Source: Bacteroidales bacterium
Lineage (GTDB): Bacteria > Bacteroidota > Bacteroidia > Bacteroidales > Marinilabiliaceae
Direction: 5' to 3'
Assembly: GCA_015061285.1 (NCBI GenBank)
Contig: SUWW01000023.1
Coordinates: 1 to 35,944, forward strand
Length of the DNA: 35,944 nt
The notes under the pieces are model-generated. The model ran no database searches. It saw only the letters and a list, made by a program, of their open reading frames with translations, and was not told the DNA's origin. Every line of letters starts with the position of its first letter. The stretch's first letter is position 1. Positions 23,861 through 32,640 of the stretch are shown piece by piece. The translations under genes and the position numbers were made by a program.

Positions 23861-24625
23861 ATGAAAGTCGCATTATTACAAATGGACATCGAATGGGCAA
23901 ATCCAGAAGCGAATATTCAAAAGGCTGAAACGCTCATTCATACTGGCGCAAAGGCCGATTTATATGTGTTGCCCGAAATGTGGAGCACAGGTTTTGCGGT
24001 CGACCCTAATGATGCGTATGAAACAGCCGATAGTTTGTCGCTCGCTTGGATGCGACGTACTGCTCACGAACTCAATGCCGCCATTTGTGGCAGTATAATT
24101 ATTCGTGATGATGATGGTTTTCATAATCGTATGTATTTCATAAACCCCGATGGTTCAGGTAGTTACTACGACAAGAAACATCTCTTCACTTATGGAGGCG
24201 AACACAAGCGTCTCATGGCAGGACGAAAGCGCGTGGTGGTTGAGTTTCGTGGTGTGCGATTCTTGATTTTGGTATGCTACGATTTGCGTTTCCCCGTTTT
24301 TAGCCGCAACAATCATCAAGATTATGATGCATGTATATATGTAGCCTCGTGGCCCGAGAATAGAATATCGGTATGGAAGACGCTTTTGCAAGCTCGAGCC
24401 ATTGAAAATCAGAGTTATGTAATAGGTGTCAATCGCGTTGGCAATGATCCTACTTGCCGCTACAATGGTGCGAGTGCTGTTATCGATGCGTATGGGAAAA
24501 CGGTTGCTGCGCCCGAAGAAAACAAAGAGTCGATGACAATAGTAGAACTCGATTTTGAACGACAAAAGTCGTTTCGACAAAAATTCCCAGTTCTCAACGA
24601 TGCCGACGACTTTGAGATGTTATGA
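23861..24625 (+). CDS. Nitrilase-superfamily amidohydrolase (omega-amidase/YafV-like)
   Basis: 254 residues, one nitrilase domain. The catalytic triad is visible: E39 in LPEMWSTGF, K105 in YYDKKHLFTYGGE, and nucleophile C139 in LVCYDLRFPVF. The MWSTGF and HLFTYGGE segments match the YafV/Nit2 omega-amidase branch, which hydrolyses alpha-ketoglutaramate or alpha-ketosuccinamate as metabolite repair. Its length is shorter than N-carbamoylputrescine amidase (about 290), and it lacks clear features of that enzyme despite the arginine decarboxylase elsewhere in the window. Last gene of the antiporter-miaA-radical SAM run; it converges on hisB. Confidence 0.88.
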   Translation: MKVALLQMDIEWANPEANIQKAETLIHTGAKADLYVLPEMWSTGFAVDPNDAYETADSLSLAWMRRTAHELNAAICGSIIIRDDDGFHNRMYFINPDGSGSYYDKKHLFTYGGEHKRLMAGRKRVVVEFRGVRFLILVCYDLRFPVFSRNNHQDYDACIYVASWPENRISVWKTLLQARAIENQSYVIGVNRVGNDPTCRYNGASAVIDAYGKTVAAPEENKESMTIVELDFERQKSFRQKFPVLNDADDFEML

Positions 24626-24641
24626 AATATCGACAACCTAC

Positions 24642-24674
24642 AAAAAAAGAGGGCTGCCGCTAACGCAACAGCCC
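24642..24674 (-). terminator. Rho-independent terminator of the his operon
   Basis: On the minus strand GGGCTG (24674-24669) and CAGCCC (24656-24651) form a 6-bp stem with a 12-base loop, followed by TCTTTTTTT. It begins 24 bases beyond the hisB stop codon and marks the end of the his transcript. Confidence 0.7.
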
Positions 24675-24698
24675 AATCAATATTTATATAAATACCAC

Positions 24699-25802
24699 TT
24701 ACAACATTCCTTTAGTGCTGGGTAACTGATAGTTATATATATCGCGACGCACTGCCATTTTTATGCTCTTTGCTAATGCCTTGAAAATGCCTTCAATTTT
24801 GTGATGCTCGTTTTCGCCTTCTGCTTTGATATTCAGATTCATACGAGCAGAATCGCTGAGACTTTTGAAAAAATGGAGAAACATTTCTGTTGGCATATCA
24901 CCAATTTTTTCGCGCTTGAATTCAGCATCGTAAACCAACCAAGGTCTACCGCCAAAATCAAGAGCTACTTGACATAAGCAGTCGTCCATTGGCAAACAGA
25001 AGCCATAGCGTTCTATGCCGCGCTTATCGCCCAAAGCTTGACGAATAGCATCACCAAGAGCTATAGCTGTGTCTTCGATAGTATGATGTTCGTCAACATG
25101 TAGGTCGCCTTTCACTCTGATGGTGAGGTCGGAGCCCGAATGGCGTCCAATTTGTTCGAGCATGTGGTCGAAGAATCCAAGTCCAGTGTTTATGTTGCAT
25201 ACACCAGAGCCATCAAGATTAATACTTACAAATATATCTGTCTCGTTAGTCTTGCGCTCCACTGTGCCAACGCGTTCCCCTGCGTATATAATCTCGCTTA
25301 TTTTATCCCACGAAGCCACTTTGCAACAACGATCTATATTGAGCGGCTCATCGTTTTGGCTAATCAAGAGACCTTTGCAACCAAGGTTTTTAGCAAGTTG
25401 CATATCCGTCATGCGGTCGCCAATGACGTAGGAGTTTTCCAAGTCGTAGTCGCCCGTCATATACTTTGTAAGCATCGCCGTGCCTGGTTTACGCGTTGGC
25501 TTATTGTCGCTCGCATAAGTTTCATCGAAATAGGCATCATCGAACATAATACCCTCATTTGCAAATGTTTGTATCATTTTCGACTCTATTCGATCAAAAA
25601 CATCACGAGGGTAAGCCGATGTACCCAACCCGTCCTGATTCGACACTATAACTAACTCATAATCTGTATGTTTGCGCAAAAAATACAGATTTCTAATTAC
25701 GCCAGGCAAGAACTCCAACTCATCAAGCGTATTAACTTGTTCTGTGATAGGTGGTTCCACTATCAAAGTTCCGTCTCTATCGACAAAGATGGCTCTTTTC
25801 AT
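24699..25802 (-). CDS. hisB: Bifunctional histidinol-phosphatase / imidazoleglycerol-phosphate dehydratase
   Basis: 367 residues, a two-domain fusion as in enterobacteria and Bacteroidota. Residues 1 to about 165 are the HAD-type phosphatase: D8 and D10 in [30 protein letters not shown] and [13 protein letters not shown]. Residues from about 170 are the dehydratase with [14 protein letters not shown], the metal-binding [14 protein letters not shown] and a second metal segment [14 protein letters not shown]. It catalyses steps 6 and 8 of histidine synthesis. It follows hisC by two bases and is the last gene of the operon; hisHAFI are not in this window. Confidence 0.97.
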   Translation of the reverse strand: MKRAIFVDRDGTLIVEPPITEQVNTLDELEFLPGVIRNLYFLRKHTDYELVIVSNQDGLGTSAYPRDVFDRIESKMIQTFANEGIMFDDAYFDETYASDNKPTRKPGTAMLTKYMTGDYDLENSYVIGDRMTDMQLAKNLGCKGLLISQNDEPLNIDRCCKVASWDKISEIIYAGERVGTVERKTNETDIFVSINLDGSGVCNINTGLGFFDHMLEQIGRHSGSDLTIRVKGDLHVDEHHTIEDTAIALGDAIRQALGDKRGIERYGFCLPMDDCLCQVALDFGGRPWLVYDAEFKREKIGDMPTEMFLHFFKSLSDSARMNLNIKAEGENEHHKIEGIFKALAKSIKMAVRRDIYNYQLPSTKGML

Positions 25803-25804
25803 AA

Positions 25805-26839
25805 TTAGAATTTTTTCAACTCGTTAATAATAATATTGTTCTCTTCGGGCGTACCTATAGTTATACGCAAGCAATTTTCACATAATACCACATTATGCCT
25901 ACTACGCACCACACAACCTTTCTCCGCCAATGCTTTATAGATTTTAGGCGCATCGGTAACACGCACAAGCAAAAAATTGGCATCGCTTGGGAAGATATGC
26001 TTCACTACGCTTAATGTCGACAATTCTGCCTGCATCTTAGCTCGCTCTTCGAGTAGTATTTTCACCTGTTCGCGCATCTTCCGCTCGTTACTAATAGCCT
26101 CTAATATAGCTTTTTGCGTAAGTATATTTACATTGTAAGGATACTTAACTTTGTTGAAGAATGCTATTATATCTTCACTCGCAAATGCCATTCCGCAACG
26201 CGCACCCGCCATGCCCCAAGCTTTCGAAAATGTCTGAAGCACAATTAATTGTGGATATTTATCAAGTTCCGTAAGCCACGACTCTTCGCCAGCAAAATCT
26301 TGATATGCTTCATCGATAACAACAATGCCATCGAATGCATCAAGAATCTTCTTTATTTCACTGCGATTCAATAGGTTACCGCTCGGATTGTTAGGCGAAC
26401 ATAACCAAATAACATGAGTATGCGAATCAACAGCATTCAGTACAGTGTCGGCACAAAGCGAAAAATCTTCATTAAGTCGCACCGTGCGATACTCTACATC
26501 GTTGATGTCGGCACAAACGCCATACATACCATACGATGGCGAAATAGCCACAACGTTGTCCACTTTGGGCTCGCAAAATATCCTGTATATCAAATCGATA
26601 GGCTCGTCAGAACCATTACCAAGCATAATTTGCGTTATTCGCACGTTTTTTACACGACTAATCTGCTCTTTCACCGATAGTTGAAGCGGGTCTGGATACC
26701 TATTGAAACCATTCGGAAATGGATTCTCATTGGCATCTACAAAAACGCGCGCTTCACCTTTGAATTCGTCACGAGCGCAACTGTATGGTGCCAACTTCCA
26801 TATATTAGGTCTTACTAAACTTTTCAACTCTTTCATCAT
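25805..26839 (-). CDS. hisC: Histidinol-phosphate aminotransferase
   Basis: 344 residues, a fold-type I PLP enzyme catalysing the seventh step of histidine synthesis. It has the N-terminal [17 protein letters not shown] (substrate loop), [29 protein letters not shown], the PLP-binding lysine K206 in [14 protein letters not shown], and the C-terminal [10 protein letters not shown] with the carboxylate-binding arginine. Two adjacent ATGs (26839, 26836) could serve as start. The gap from hisD is 28 bases and to hisB two bases. Confidence 0.96.
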   Translation of the reverse strand: MMKELKSLVRPNIWKLAPYSCARDEFKGEARVFVDANENPFPNGFNRYPDPLQLSVKEQISRVKNVRITQIMLGNGSDEPIDLIYRIFCEPKVDNVVAISPSYGMYGVCADINDVEYRTVRLNEDFSLCADTVLNAVDSHTHVIWLCSPNNPSGNLLNRSEIKKILDAFDGIVVIDEAYQDFAGEESWLTELDKYPQLIVLQTFSKAWGMAGARCGMAFASEDIIAFFNKVKYPYNVNILTQKAILEAISNERKMREQVKILLEERAKMQAELSTLSVVKHIFPSDANFLLVRVTDAPKIYKALAEKGCVVRSRHNVVLCENCLRITIGTPEENNIIINELKKF

Positions 26840-26867
26840 CAGTTGTTTATATATATGTATAAATAAC

Positions 26868-28151
26868 TTATTTCACACTTTCGCGGCGCATCTTCATAGC
26901 CAATCGGTGCGCATCGAGATGCTCGTTTTCGGCCATAATTTCCACTGTACGAGCTATATTACGTATGCCTTCTGGCGTTATCTCTTGATAAGTCATCTTC
27001 TTGCGGAAGCTATCAAGGTTCACACCGCTATAGGCATGAGCGTAGCCACTTGTGGGCAAAGTATGGTTTGTGCCACTTGCATAATCGCCTGCGCTCTCGG
27101 GTGTTAGATGTCCAAGGAATAGCGAACCAGCGTTGCATATTCTATCGGCTATCTTATGTGGCTCTGCGGTCTCTATAATCAAGTGCTCTGGAGCATACTC
27201 ATTTGTAAGATCTATCACCTCATCGAGATTTCTAACCACTATGACACTACTGTGTTCGAGCGACTTAGTCGTCAGTTCAAGACGTGGCAATAGTGCAACT
27301 TGGCGCTCCACTTCAAGCATAACTTTATCGGCCAATTCTTCCGACGATGTTATCAATATTGCCTGACTATCAGCTCCATGTTCGGCTTGCGAAAGCATAT
27401 CGGCAGCCACAAATGCAGCGTTTGCTGTCTCGTCGGCTATCACTTCCACCTCCGATGGACCTGCAGGCATATCTATTGCAACATCACGCAGACTAACTGC
27501 TTGCTTTGCAGCCGTTACAAACTGATTTCCTGGTCCAAAAATCTTATAAACCTTAGGAACCGACTGTGTTCCATAGGCCATAGCACCTATTGCCTGAACG
27601 CCTCCAATCTTGAATATTTTACTTACCCCAGCCACATGAGCTGCATAGACTACAGCTGGGTTAATCTTGCCATCAATAGCAGGCGGCGAGCATAGCACAA
27701 TTTCCTTACATCCAGCTATTTGCGCTGGCACTGCAAGCATAAGTACAGTGCTAAAAAGTGGCGCTGTTCCTCCTGGAATATATAGGCCAACTTTTTGAAT
27801 AGGAACGGCTTTTTGCCAACAGTGCACGCCAGCCATTGTTTCGATGGATGGCAACGGTTGATCTTGAGCAGCATGAAATTTTGCAATATTCTCTTTTGCC
27901 GTAAGTATGGCACGCTTCAGATCGTCACTCACAAGAGTTTCTGCTTCAGCTATTTCGGCGTCACTAACAGCAAGCGATTGAAGAGCCACCTTGTCGAACT
28001 TCAATTCATACTCCTTAACAGCTTCGTCGCCTCGATTGCGCACATCGTCCAAAACGCCACCCACGATAGCCGACAAATCGCCTCTGTCTATATGTGGTCG
28101 CGTTAGAAGCTCTTTCCACTGAGCTTTGCTTGGATATTTTATCAACTTCAT
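26868..28151 (-). CDS. hisD: Histidinol dehydrogenase
   Basis: 427 residues, standard length. It oxidises L-histidinol to L-histidine using NAD and zinc, the last two steps of the pathway. Motifs seen are YIPGGTAPLFSTVLMLAVPA, IFGPGNQFVTAAKQ, MLSQAEHGADSQ (zinc-ligand region), and HTLPTSGYAHAYSGV (active site). The ATG overlaps the hisG stop by one base (TAATG), which suggests coupled translation. Confidence 0.97.
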   Translation of the reverse strand: MKLIKYPSKAQWKELLTRPHIDRGDLSAIVGGVLDDVRNRGDEAVKEYELKFDKVALQSLAVSDAEIAEAETLVSDDLKRAILTAKENIAKFHAAQDQPLPSIETMAGVHCWQKAVPIQKVGLYIPGGTAPLFSTVLMLAVPAQIAGCKEIVLCSPPAIDGKINPAVVYAAHVAGVSKIFKIGGVQAIGAMAYGTQSVPKVYKIFGPGNQFVTAAKQAVSLRDVAIDMPAGPSEVEVIADETANAAFVAADMLSQAEHGADSQAILITSSEELADKVMLEVERQVALLPRLELTTKSLEHSSVIVVRNLDEVIDLTNEYAPEHLIIETAEPHKIADRICNAGSLFLGHLTPESAGDYASGTNHTLPTSGYAHAYSGVNLDSFRKKMTYQEITPEGIRNIARTVEIMAENEHLDAHRLAMKMRRESVK

Positions 28152-29014
28152 TAGAGTATCATTTTTTCTATTGGCATCACCAAAATACTTTCGGCTCCAA
28201 GCTGCTTTAGCTTACCTATTATATCCCAAAAATCCTTCTCTGGCACAACCGAGGCCATCGACGACCAACCTTCTGTTTCGAGGCGAGTGATGGTTGGTGC
28301 TTTCATGCCAGGGAGCAACGTTGTTGCTTCGGAAATCTTTTCGTTAGGTATGTTGAGCACTATATATTTCTTACCCTCCGCATTCTTATATGAATCGAAT
28401 CGGAAGAGTATTTCGTTGAGTATTTCTTGTTTCTCGGCACTAATGTTTTTGTTAGCTATAAGTACAGCTTCACTCTTCATAACCACTTCCACCTCTTTGA
28501 GGTTGTTGCTTACAAGCGTTGCGCCCGAGCTAACAATGTCGAAAATGCTATCGGCCAAACCAATGCCAGGAGCTATCTCCACCGAACCTGTAATTACATG
28601 TATATCAGCCTTCAAACCATTTTTTTCGAGGAAACGTTTCAATATACCAGGATACGAAGTAGCTATCTTTTTGCCATTAAGCCATTTATTCCCAAGTTTA
28701 TTATACTCCTCCAAGTTGCGCTCTGGAATAGCTATTGAGAGACGACATTTGCTAAAGTCGAGACGCTTGATAATTTGCGCATCCTCTTGACGCTCCTCAA
28801 ATTCGTTTTCTCCCACTATACCTACGTCGGCCGTACCTCCTGCAACAGCTTGCGGTATATCGTCGTCGCGAAGGTAGAGTATCTCTACTGGGAAATTCTT
28901 AGCTGGTACAAGCAATGTGCGTTTAGCAGCATCGATCTTAATACTCGATTCTGCCAACATCGTCATTGTCTCTTCGTAAAGGCGGCCTTTGGCCTGAACT
29001 GCAATTCTTAGCAT
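28151..29014 (-). CDS. hisG: ATP phosphoribosyltransferase, long form
   Basis: 287 residues from the ATG at 29014 (MLRIAVQAKGRL). An in-frame ATG at 29038 lies just four bases after the attenuator T-run and gives an N-terminus unlike the family, so 29014 is preferred. It is the first, committed enzyme of histidine synthesis, joining ATP and PRPP, and is usually feedback-inhibited by histidine. Seen: DVGIVGENEFEE, the PRPP-binding region around DSIFDIVSSGATLVSNNL, and a C-terminal part of about 75 residues matching the regulatory domain of long HisG. It lies directly behind the his leader and attenuator, so it is controlled both by transcription attenuation and probably allosterically. Confidence 0.95.
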   Translation of the reverse strand: MLRIAVQAKGRLYEETMTMLAESSIKIDAAKRTLLVPAKNFPVEILYLRDDDIPQAVAGGTADVGIVGENEFEERQEDAQIIKRLDFSKCRLSIAIPERNLEEYNKLGNKWLNGKKIATSYPGILKRFLEKNGLKADIHVITGSVEIAPGIGLADSIFDIVSSGATLVSNNLKEVEVVMKSEAVLIANKNISAEKQEILNEILFRFDSYKNAEGKKYIVLNIPNEKISEATTLLPGMKAPTITRLETEGWSSMASVVPEKDFWDIIGKLKQLGAESILVMPIEKMIL

Positions 29015-29042
29015 AGTATTATTTTTTATTGTTTTCATACAT

Positions 29043-29077
29043 AAAAAAAGAGGCTTGCCCCGCTAAAGGCAAGCCTC
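29043..29077 (-). terminator. his attenuator: intrinsic terminator in the hisG leader
   Basis: On the minus strand GAGGCTTGCC (29077-29068) and GGCAAGCCTC (29059-29050) form a perfect 10-bp stem with an 8-base loop, followed directly by seven T residues (29049-29043). It lies between the histidine-rich leader ORF and hisG, so it would stop transcription before the operon. Its 5' arm can alternatively pair (GGCTTGC, 29075-29069) with GTAGGCC (29120-29114) at the leader stop codon, a plausible antiterminator. Confidence 0.85.
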
Positions 29078-29116
29078 AATGTTCTTTATTTCACCCGTTC
29101 GCACATCAAGACCGGC

Positions 29117-29167
29117 CTACTGTTGTAAGCTATGATGGTGATGATGATGATGAACGTTTAGAATCAT
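29117..29167 (-). CDS. hisL: his operon leader peptide with seven consecutive histidines
   Basis: A 16-codon ORF on the minus strand: M-I-L-N-V, then seven His codons (29152-29132; six CAT and one CAC), then S-L-Q-Q and TAG. It ends 39 bases before the attenuator stem and about 100 bases before hisG. Ribosomes stalling at the His codons when His-tRNA is scarce would leave the leader-stop region free to form the antiterminator. Ribosomes reaching the stop would block it and let the terminator form. This is the classical attenuation logic of enterobacterial hisL, here with an unrelated sequence. The peptide itself probably has no other role. Confidence 0.85.
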   Translation of the reverse strand: MILNVHHHHHHHSLQQ

Positions 29168-29190
29168 ATTTCTTATTCTTTTTTGCGCTG

Positions 29191-29198
29191 CAAATATA
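29191..29198 (-). promoter_or_regulatory. Candidate -7 promoter box of the his operon (TATATTTG)
   Basis: TATATTTG matches the Bacteroidota -7 consensus TAnnTTTG exactly, 23 bases before the leader ATG. The -33 region has only TTG instead of TTTG. One arm of a 10-bp inverted repeat (29212-29221) covers the expected -33 region. Confidence 0.55.
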
Positions 29199-29376
29199 AC
29201 ATTCTTTTGTTTGCACAATCGCACTGTGTAAAATTTATATCATTTGTTTATTTTTCATATCGATTGTGCATTCGACACATCTGATAATCTCTTGCAAAAG
29301 CTCATGAAACTTATCATGCTGGCACATTTCACAATTTTCTATTGTTAAAATTCTTCTTTATACATATCAATATATT

Positions 29377-29384
29377 TAAGTTTG
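29377..29384 (+). promoter_or_regulatory. Candidate -7 promoter box (TAAGTTTG) of the surface protein gene
   Basis: TAAGTTTG matches TAnnTTTG exactly and would give a leader of about 120 bases before the ATG at 29510. It is overlapped by the palindrome AAGTTTGTAAACTT (29378-29391), so a repressor could act there. No clear TTTG is found at -33. Confidence 0.4.
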
Positions 29385-29509
29385 TAAACTTGTTTTATAA
29401 GCGTATACATATACGCAAAAACATATCAATAACATTATAAACAGCTGAGTAACAACACAAACGCACGCCATCAAACAAACGACAAATAATCACACATAAT
29501 AATATTCAT

Positions 29510-32500
29510 ATGAAAAATTTCTTAACACTTTTAGGGCTATTAGTAGTCTTATGCACTACGAAAGCTTACGCAGAAGTCGACAAGACGAGAATTTTCTCTA
29601 CGTCGGAAAATACGCAAGTTGAGTTCGCGCCTTACAACCTTATGGCCGAATGCGAATTTATGACTCCAGAAGGCGAAGAAGATGAAATTCGTGTTGCAAC
29701 AGAATTTTTGCTTTCGGAGAATTACGAGGAATTCAATGATGCGGCAACTTCTTTCCCTTGGGGCTGCAATAAACCGCGAAATTCAGTAAACGGCATTTCT
29801 GTCGAAGATACCGAATACTTCGACGCTGCTACCACTCTCAACGAAATTAATTCTGATTTCGGTGGCGATTGGGGCGAACAAGTTGATTACGACTACATTA
29901 ACTCTTGGCGTACACCTACTTACGAGGAGCTTGATTACATCCTCAACAAACGCCCTAATGCAGCACAACGACGCTACAACCTTTATTTATGGAATGATGG
30001 GTTTAAGGGTCTTATGCTTTTACCTGATAACCCAAGCGAAAATTTGCAAGCATTGATTAATCAAAGCAATGTTTTGAATGGCAACGACTTGCATATTGGC
30101 GCCGACTCTTCAGCATATTTTCAAGAAGAGGGTGCCATTATCCTCTCGTACGAAAATCATGGAGGCGACAACATTGCAGAATATTACTGGACTGCAACAG
30201 GTTACAACGTAGAAGAAGGTATTGGTAACGCTCCACACGAAACGGCTATGGCTTTATCTATAAAAATGGACGAAGAAAATGGTCCTCAAATCGATTTTGT
30301 AAATATTGAACGTATACAATCGGCAAAAGTTCGTTTAGTGCGTTCGGCTTATAAAGTCACATTAGTGCCTAACGTTCCTGAGCGAGGCGATACTGCCGTT
30401 GGCTACTCGCGTGGTATCGAGGATGTAGTATATATTGATGCAGCACCAAAAGATGGTTTTGAATATTATCACTCATACGATTGTTCGAATTGGGGCTACG
30501 CTAATGAGAATTACCTCCATAAAGTTGGTATTCGCTTAGATGGCGCAGAAAGCGATACTACAATTACCGCATTCTATCGTAGCACAAATCAAATTACACT
30601 GCGTGTAGAGACCGAAGAAATCTTCCAAGATTCGAATGTCCAAATTCAAGCAACCGATGAATTAGGTATAGCAACGTGGGACTACATTTATGACACTGGT
30701 TATACAAGCGTTAAGTCAGGAGAATGGACAAATTATGACTATTTCAACGAAAATGTAGAGAACCCAGACATGTATCATTGCTATGTTAAGTATGGCGTAG
30801 GCGATGTTGTCAATTTGCATACACCAGCAACCATTGATATGGAAGTTGAAGTCGAATCAGGTCAAGGAGCAGATGGCGGACAAATCTTCGAAAGAAAAAC
30901 CGTCACATACGTATTCGACAAATGGGTTGCAACACTTGCTGGCGAAGATTACATAACTGCCGAACAAGCTGCCGACACCATTCTCACATTCACCGTAACT
31001 ATTCCAGAAGCCACTCCAGAAGTATTGGATTTGGTTGTTACTCCACTATACGTACTAAAACAAGAGATAAAATCAATAGACGAACTTGTAGCAATCACAA
31101 GTGGCTTAAACGGCTATGCTAGCGACGAAGAAAACAACTCTTTGGTTGAACTCTCCGACGTCATCACCACAAACAACAATGTGGCCGAAATGACAACAAA
31201 CGACCTCTATGATAAAGAAGATTCAGAATTGGCCGAGCTACCTAAATTGAGCACCATAACGGGTAAGTTCACTGGTCAATTCATTGCATCAGAAGCCACC
31301 ATCAAAGATGTGCTTGTACAAATGTCGGGCAGCCTCTTCGAAAACATCGACGCAGAAGCTACTGTTCAAGACCTCATATTCGACAATAGTGCTATATACA
31401 TAACCGAACAATCCAACAATTGGAAGATTAGCGAAGATGGCGACACACTATTCATTTCGCTTCTTGCCGAAGAAGTAGGTGGCATCGTTGATGGCTTCGC
31501 TCTAACTGGTAGAGTGATTATATGTGATGCCCTTCAAAACCAGTTCTCTGGCGAAAACAAGCACATAATACTGAATATCATAGGCGAACTGAAAGAAGGT
31601 GCTTCTGTAAATGGCTTCTTCTTCGACTACGAAAAACTTACCGACAACAAGGCTGTTCGCGTACGCGAAGTTCAACCTATTCGTATGGACAATGGTAGCT
31701 CGGGCGGAAGTTGCAAAATGGCATCTACCTATTCAGATTTCGGCGTGAAGAAGGTGGTTCTTGACTACAACTACACTGAGGAAGAACTCACAAAGAGCAC
31801 TCGCACATTCACTGCAGAAGAATTCGCAAGTGGTGCTGTTGCTTATTGGCTCAACTATAGCGGTCCTGGCTACACTGGCGACTACACTGCTAAATGGACT
31901 CAAGGTGCTAAATATCCTGTACTCGCCAAGTCGGCTGATAACGCTCTCTACGGCATCAACTATACGTTCAATGGCACTGGCTACGAAGACTACATCACTG
32001 CTTTGCCTAAGTTCGCTAATGCTGGTTCTACCGTAACTATAGAATACACCCAAAAGCCAACTTCAATTCGTTTCGATGGCAAAGAACTCGAACTTGGCGA
32101 AACAAGTGTAAGCTTCACAATGCCAGCTGCTAATAAGTCGGTTGTCATTACATATCCAACTGCTACGACCTATATAGTAAAATTCCAGACTGCCAATGGC
32201 GTCACCATCAAGGAAGAAATTGCTGATGTTACCGAAGGCGAAACTTATACCGCATCTGAGTCGCAGTTGGCTAACTTCGAAAAAGATGGCGCTACATATA
32301 AGTACGTTTCAGGCAACGAAGAGAAGGTAGCTGTAAAAGAGGCTTCTCAGAATGTAATTTCTCTCATATTCGAGTCTGTAGTTACTGCCGTTAGCAACAT
32401 CAAAGCCGATCAGACTAACGATGGTTGCATATACGATCTCCGTGGTGTGAAAATAACCAACCCATCACGCGGCATATATATACAAAACGGAAAACTTATT

Positions 32501-32512
32501 ATTGTGAAATAA
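29510..32512 (+). CDS. Large secreted surface protein with DUF1566-like domain and T9SS-like C-terminal tail
   Basis: 1000 residues. A signal peptide (MKNFLTLLGLLVVLCTTKAYA) is followed by a region (about residues 80-285) with SWRTPTYEELDYIL, YYWTATGYN and KVRLVRSAY, the landmark pattern of DUF1566/FISUMP-type domains in exported proteins. The middle contains beta-rich repeat material. SGSLFENIDAEATVQDLIFDN (about residues 605-625) resembles a GLUG-type repeat. The C-terminus (CIYDLRGVKITNPSRG, then IYIQNGKLIIVK) matches the tails that direct Bacteroidales proteins to the cell surface, probably through type IX secretion. Few basic residues and many Asp/Glu fit an exported protein. Ligand or substrate unknown. 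Confidence 0.8.
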   Translation: MKNFLTLLGLLVVLCTTKAYAEVDKTRIFSTSENTQVEFAPYNLMAECEFMTPEGEEDEIRVATEFLLSENYEEFNDAATSFPWGCNKPRNSVNGISVEDTEYFDAATTLNEINSDFGGDWGEQVDYDYINSWRTPTYEELDYILNKRPNAAQRRYNLYLWNDGFKGLMLLPDNPSENLQALINQSNVLNGNDLHIGADSSAYFQEEGAIILSYENHGGDNIAEYYWTATGYNVEEGIGNAPHETAMALSIKMDEENGPQIDFVNIERIQSAKVRLVRSAYKVTLVPNVPERGDTAVGYSRGIEDVVYIDAAPKDGFEYYHSYDCSNWGYANENYLHKVGIRLDGAESDTTITAFYRSTNQITLRVETEEIFQDSNVQIQATDELGIATWDYIYDTGYTSVKSGEWTNYDYFNENVENPDMYHCYVKYGVGDVVNLHTPATIDMEVEVESGQGADGGQIFERKTVTYVFDKWVATLAGEDYITAEQAADTILTFTVTIPEATPEVLDLVVTPLYVLKQEIKSIDELVAITSGLNGYASDEENNSLVELSDVITTNNNVAEMTTNDLYDKEDSELAELPKLSTITGKFTGQFIASEATIKDVLVQMSGSLFENIDAEATVQDLIFDNSAIYITEQSNNWKISEDGDTLFISLLAEEVGGIVDGFALTGRVIICDALQNQFSGENKHIILNIIGELKEGASVNGFFFDYEKLTDNKAVRVREVQPIRMDNGSSGGSCKMASTYSDFGVKKVVLDYNYTEEELTKSTRTFTAEEFASGAVAYWLNYSGPGYTGDYTAKWTQGAKYPVLAKSADNALYGINYTFNGTGYEDYITALPKFANAGSTVTIEYTQKPTSIRFDGKELELGETSVSFTMPAANKSVVITYPTATTYIVKFQTANGVTIKEEIADVTEGETYTASESQLANFEKDGATYKYVSGNEEKVAVKEASQNVISLIFESVVTAVSNIKADQTNDGCIYDLRGVKITNPSRGIYIQNGKLIIVK

Positions 32513-32533
32513 TCATCGTCACATCAATGTGAT

Positions 32534-32566
32534 AAGGGCAGACCATAAAGGTCTGCCCTTTTTTTT
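32534..32566 (+). terminator. Strong rho-independent terminator of the surface protein gene
   Basis: AAGGGCAGACC and GGTCTGCCCTT form a perfect 11-bp stem with a 5-base loop, followed by a run of T residues. It lies 21 bases after the stop codon at 32512. Confidence 0.92.
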
Positions 32567-32582
32567 GTGCACGATAGACAAC

Positions 32583-32616
32583 AAAAAAACACGAGCTCAA
32601 ATAATGAACCCGTGTT
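32583..32616 (-). terminator. Rho-independent terminator of the rubrerythrin gene
   Basis: On the minus strand AACACGGGTTC (32616-32606) pairs with GAGCTCGTGTT (32598-32588), an 11-bp stem with two G-U pairs and a 7-base loop. The T-run (complement of 32583-32589) follows. It lies 24 bases past the rubrerythrin stop and is back to back with the terminator at 32534-32566. Confidence 0.85.
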
Positions 32617-32640
32617 GTAAAAAAACAGAAATCAAACTAT

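Larger units (their letters stand above)
29168..29509. other. Divergent regulatory region between his operon and surface protein gene
   Basis: 342 bases without a gene. It contains the his -7 box, the inverted repeat TGCACAATCG (29212-29221) / CGATTGTGCA (29261-29270), a -7 candidate for the rightward gene (29377-29384), a 6-2-6 palindrome on top of it (29378-29391), and the 7-2-7 palindrome GCGTATACATATACGC (29401-29416). I see nothing else in 29275-29370. Confidence 0.6.

Noticed and set aside
23861-24625. Nitrilase as N-carbamoylputrescine amidase acting with the arginine decarboxylase
   Set aside because: Its length and the MWSTGF / HLFTYGGE motifs fit the omega-amidase/YafV branch better, and the two genes are about 7 kb apart in different operons.
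29117-29167. Seven His codons resembling a purification tag from a vector
   Set aside because: The run lies in a leader ORF directly upstream of hisG with a matching terminator and promoter box, and no vector sequence surrounds it.
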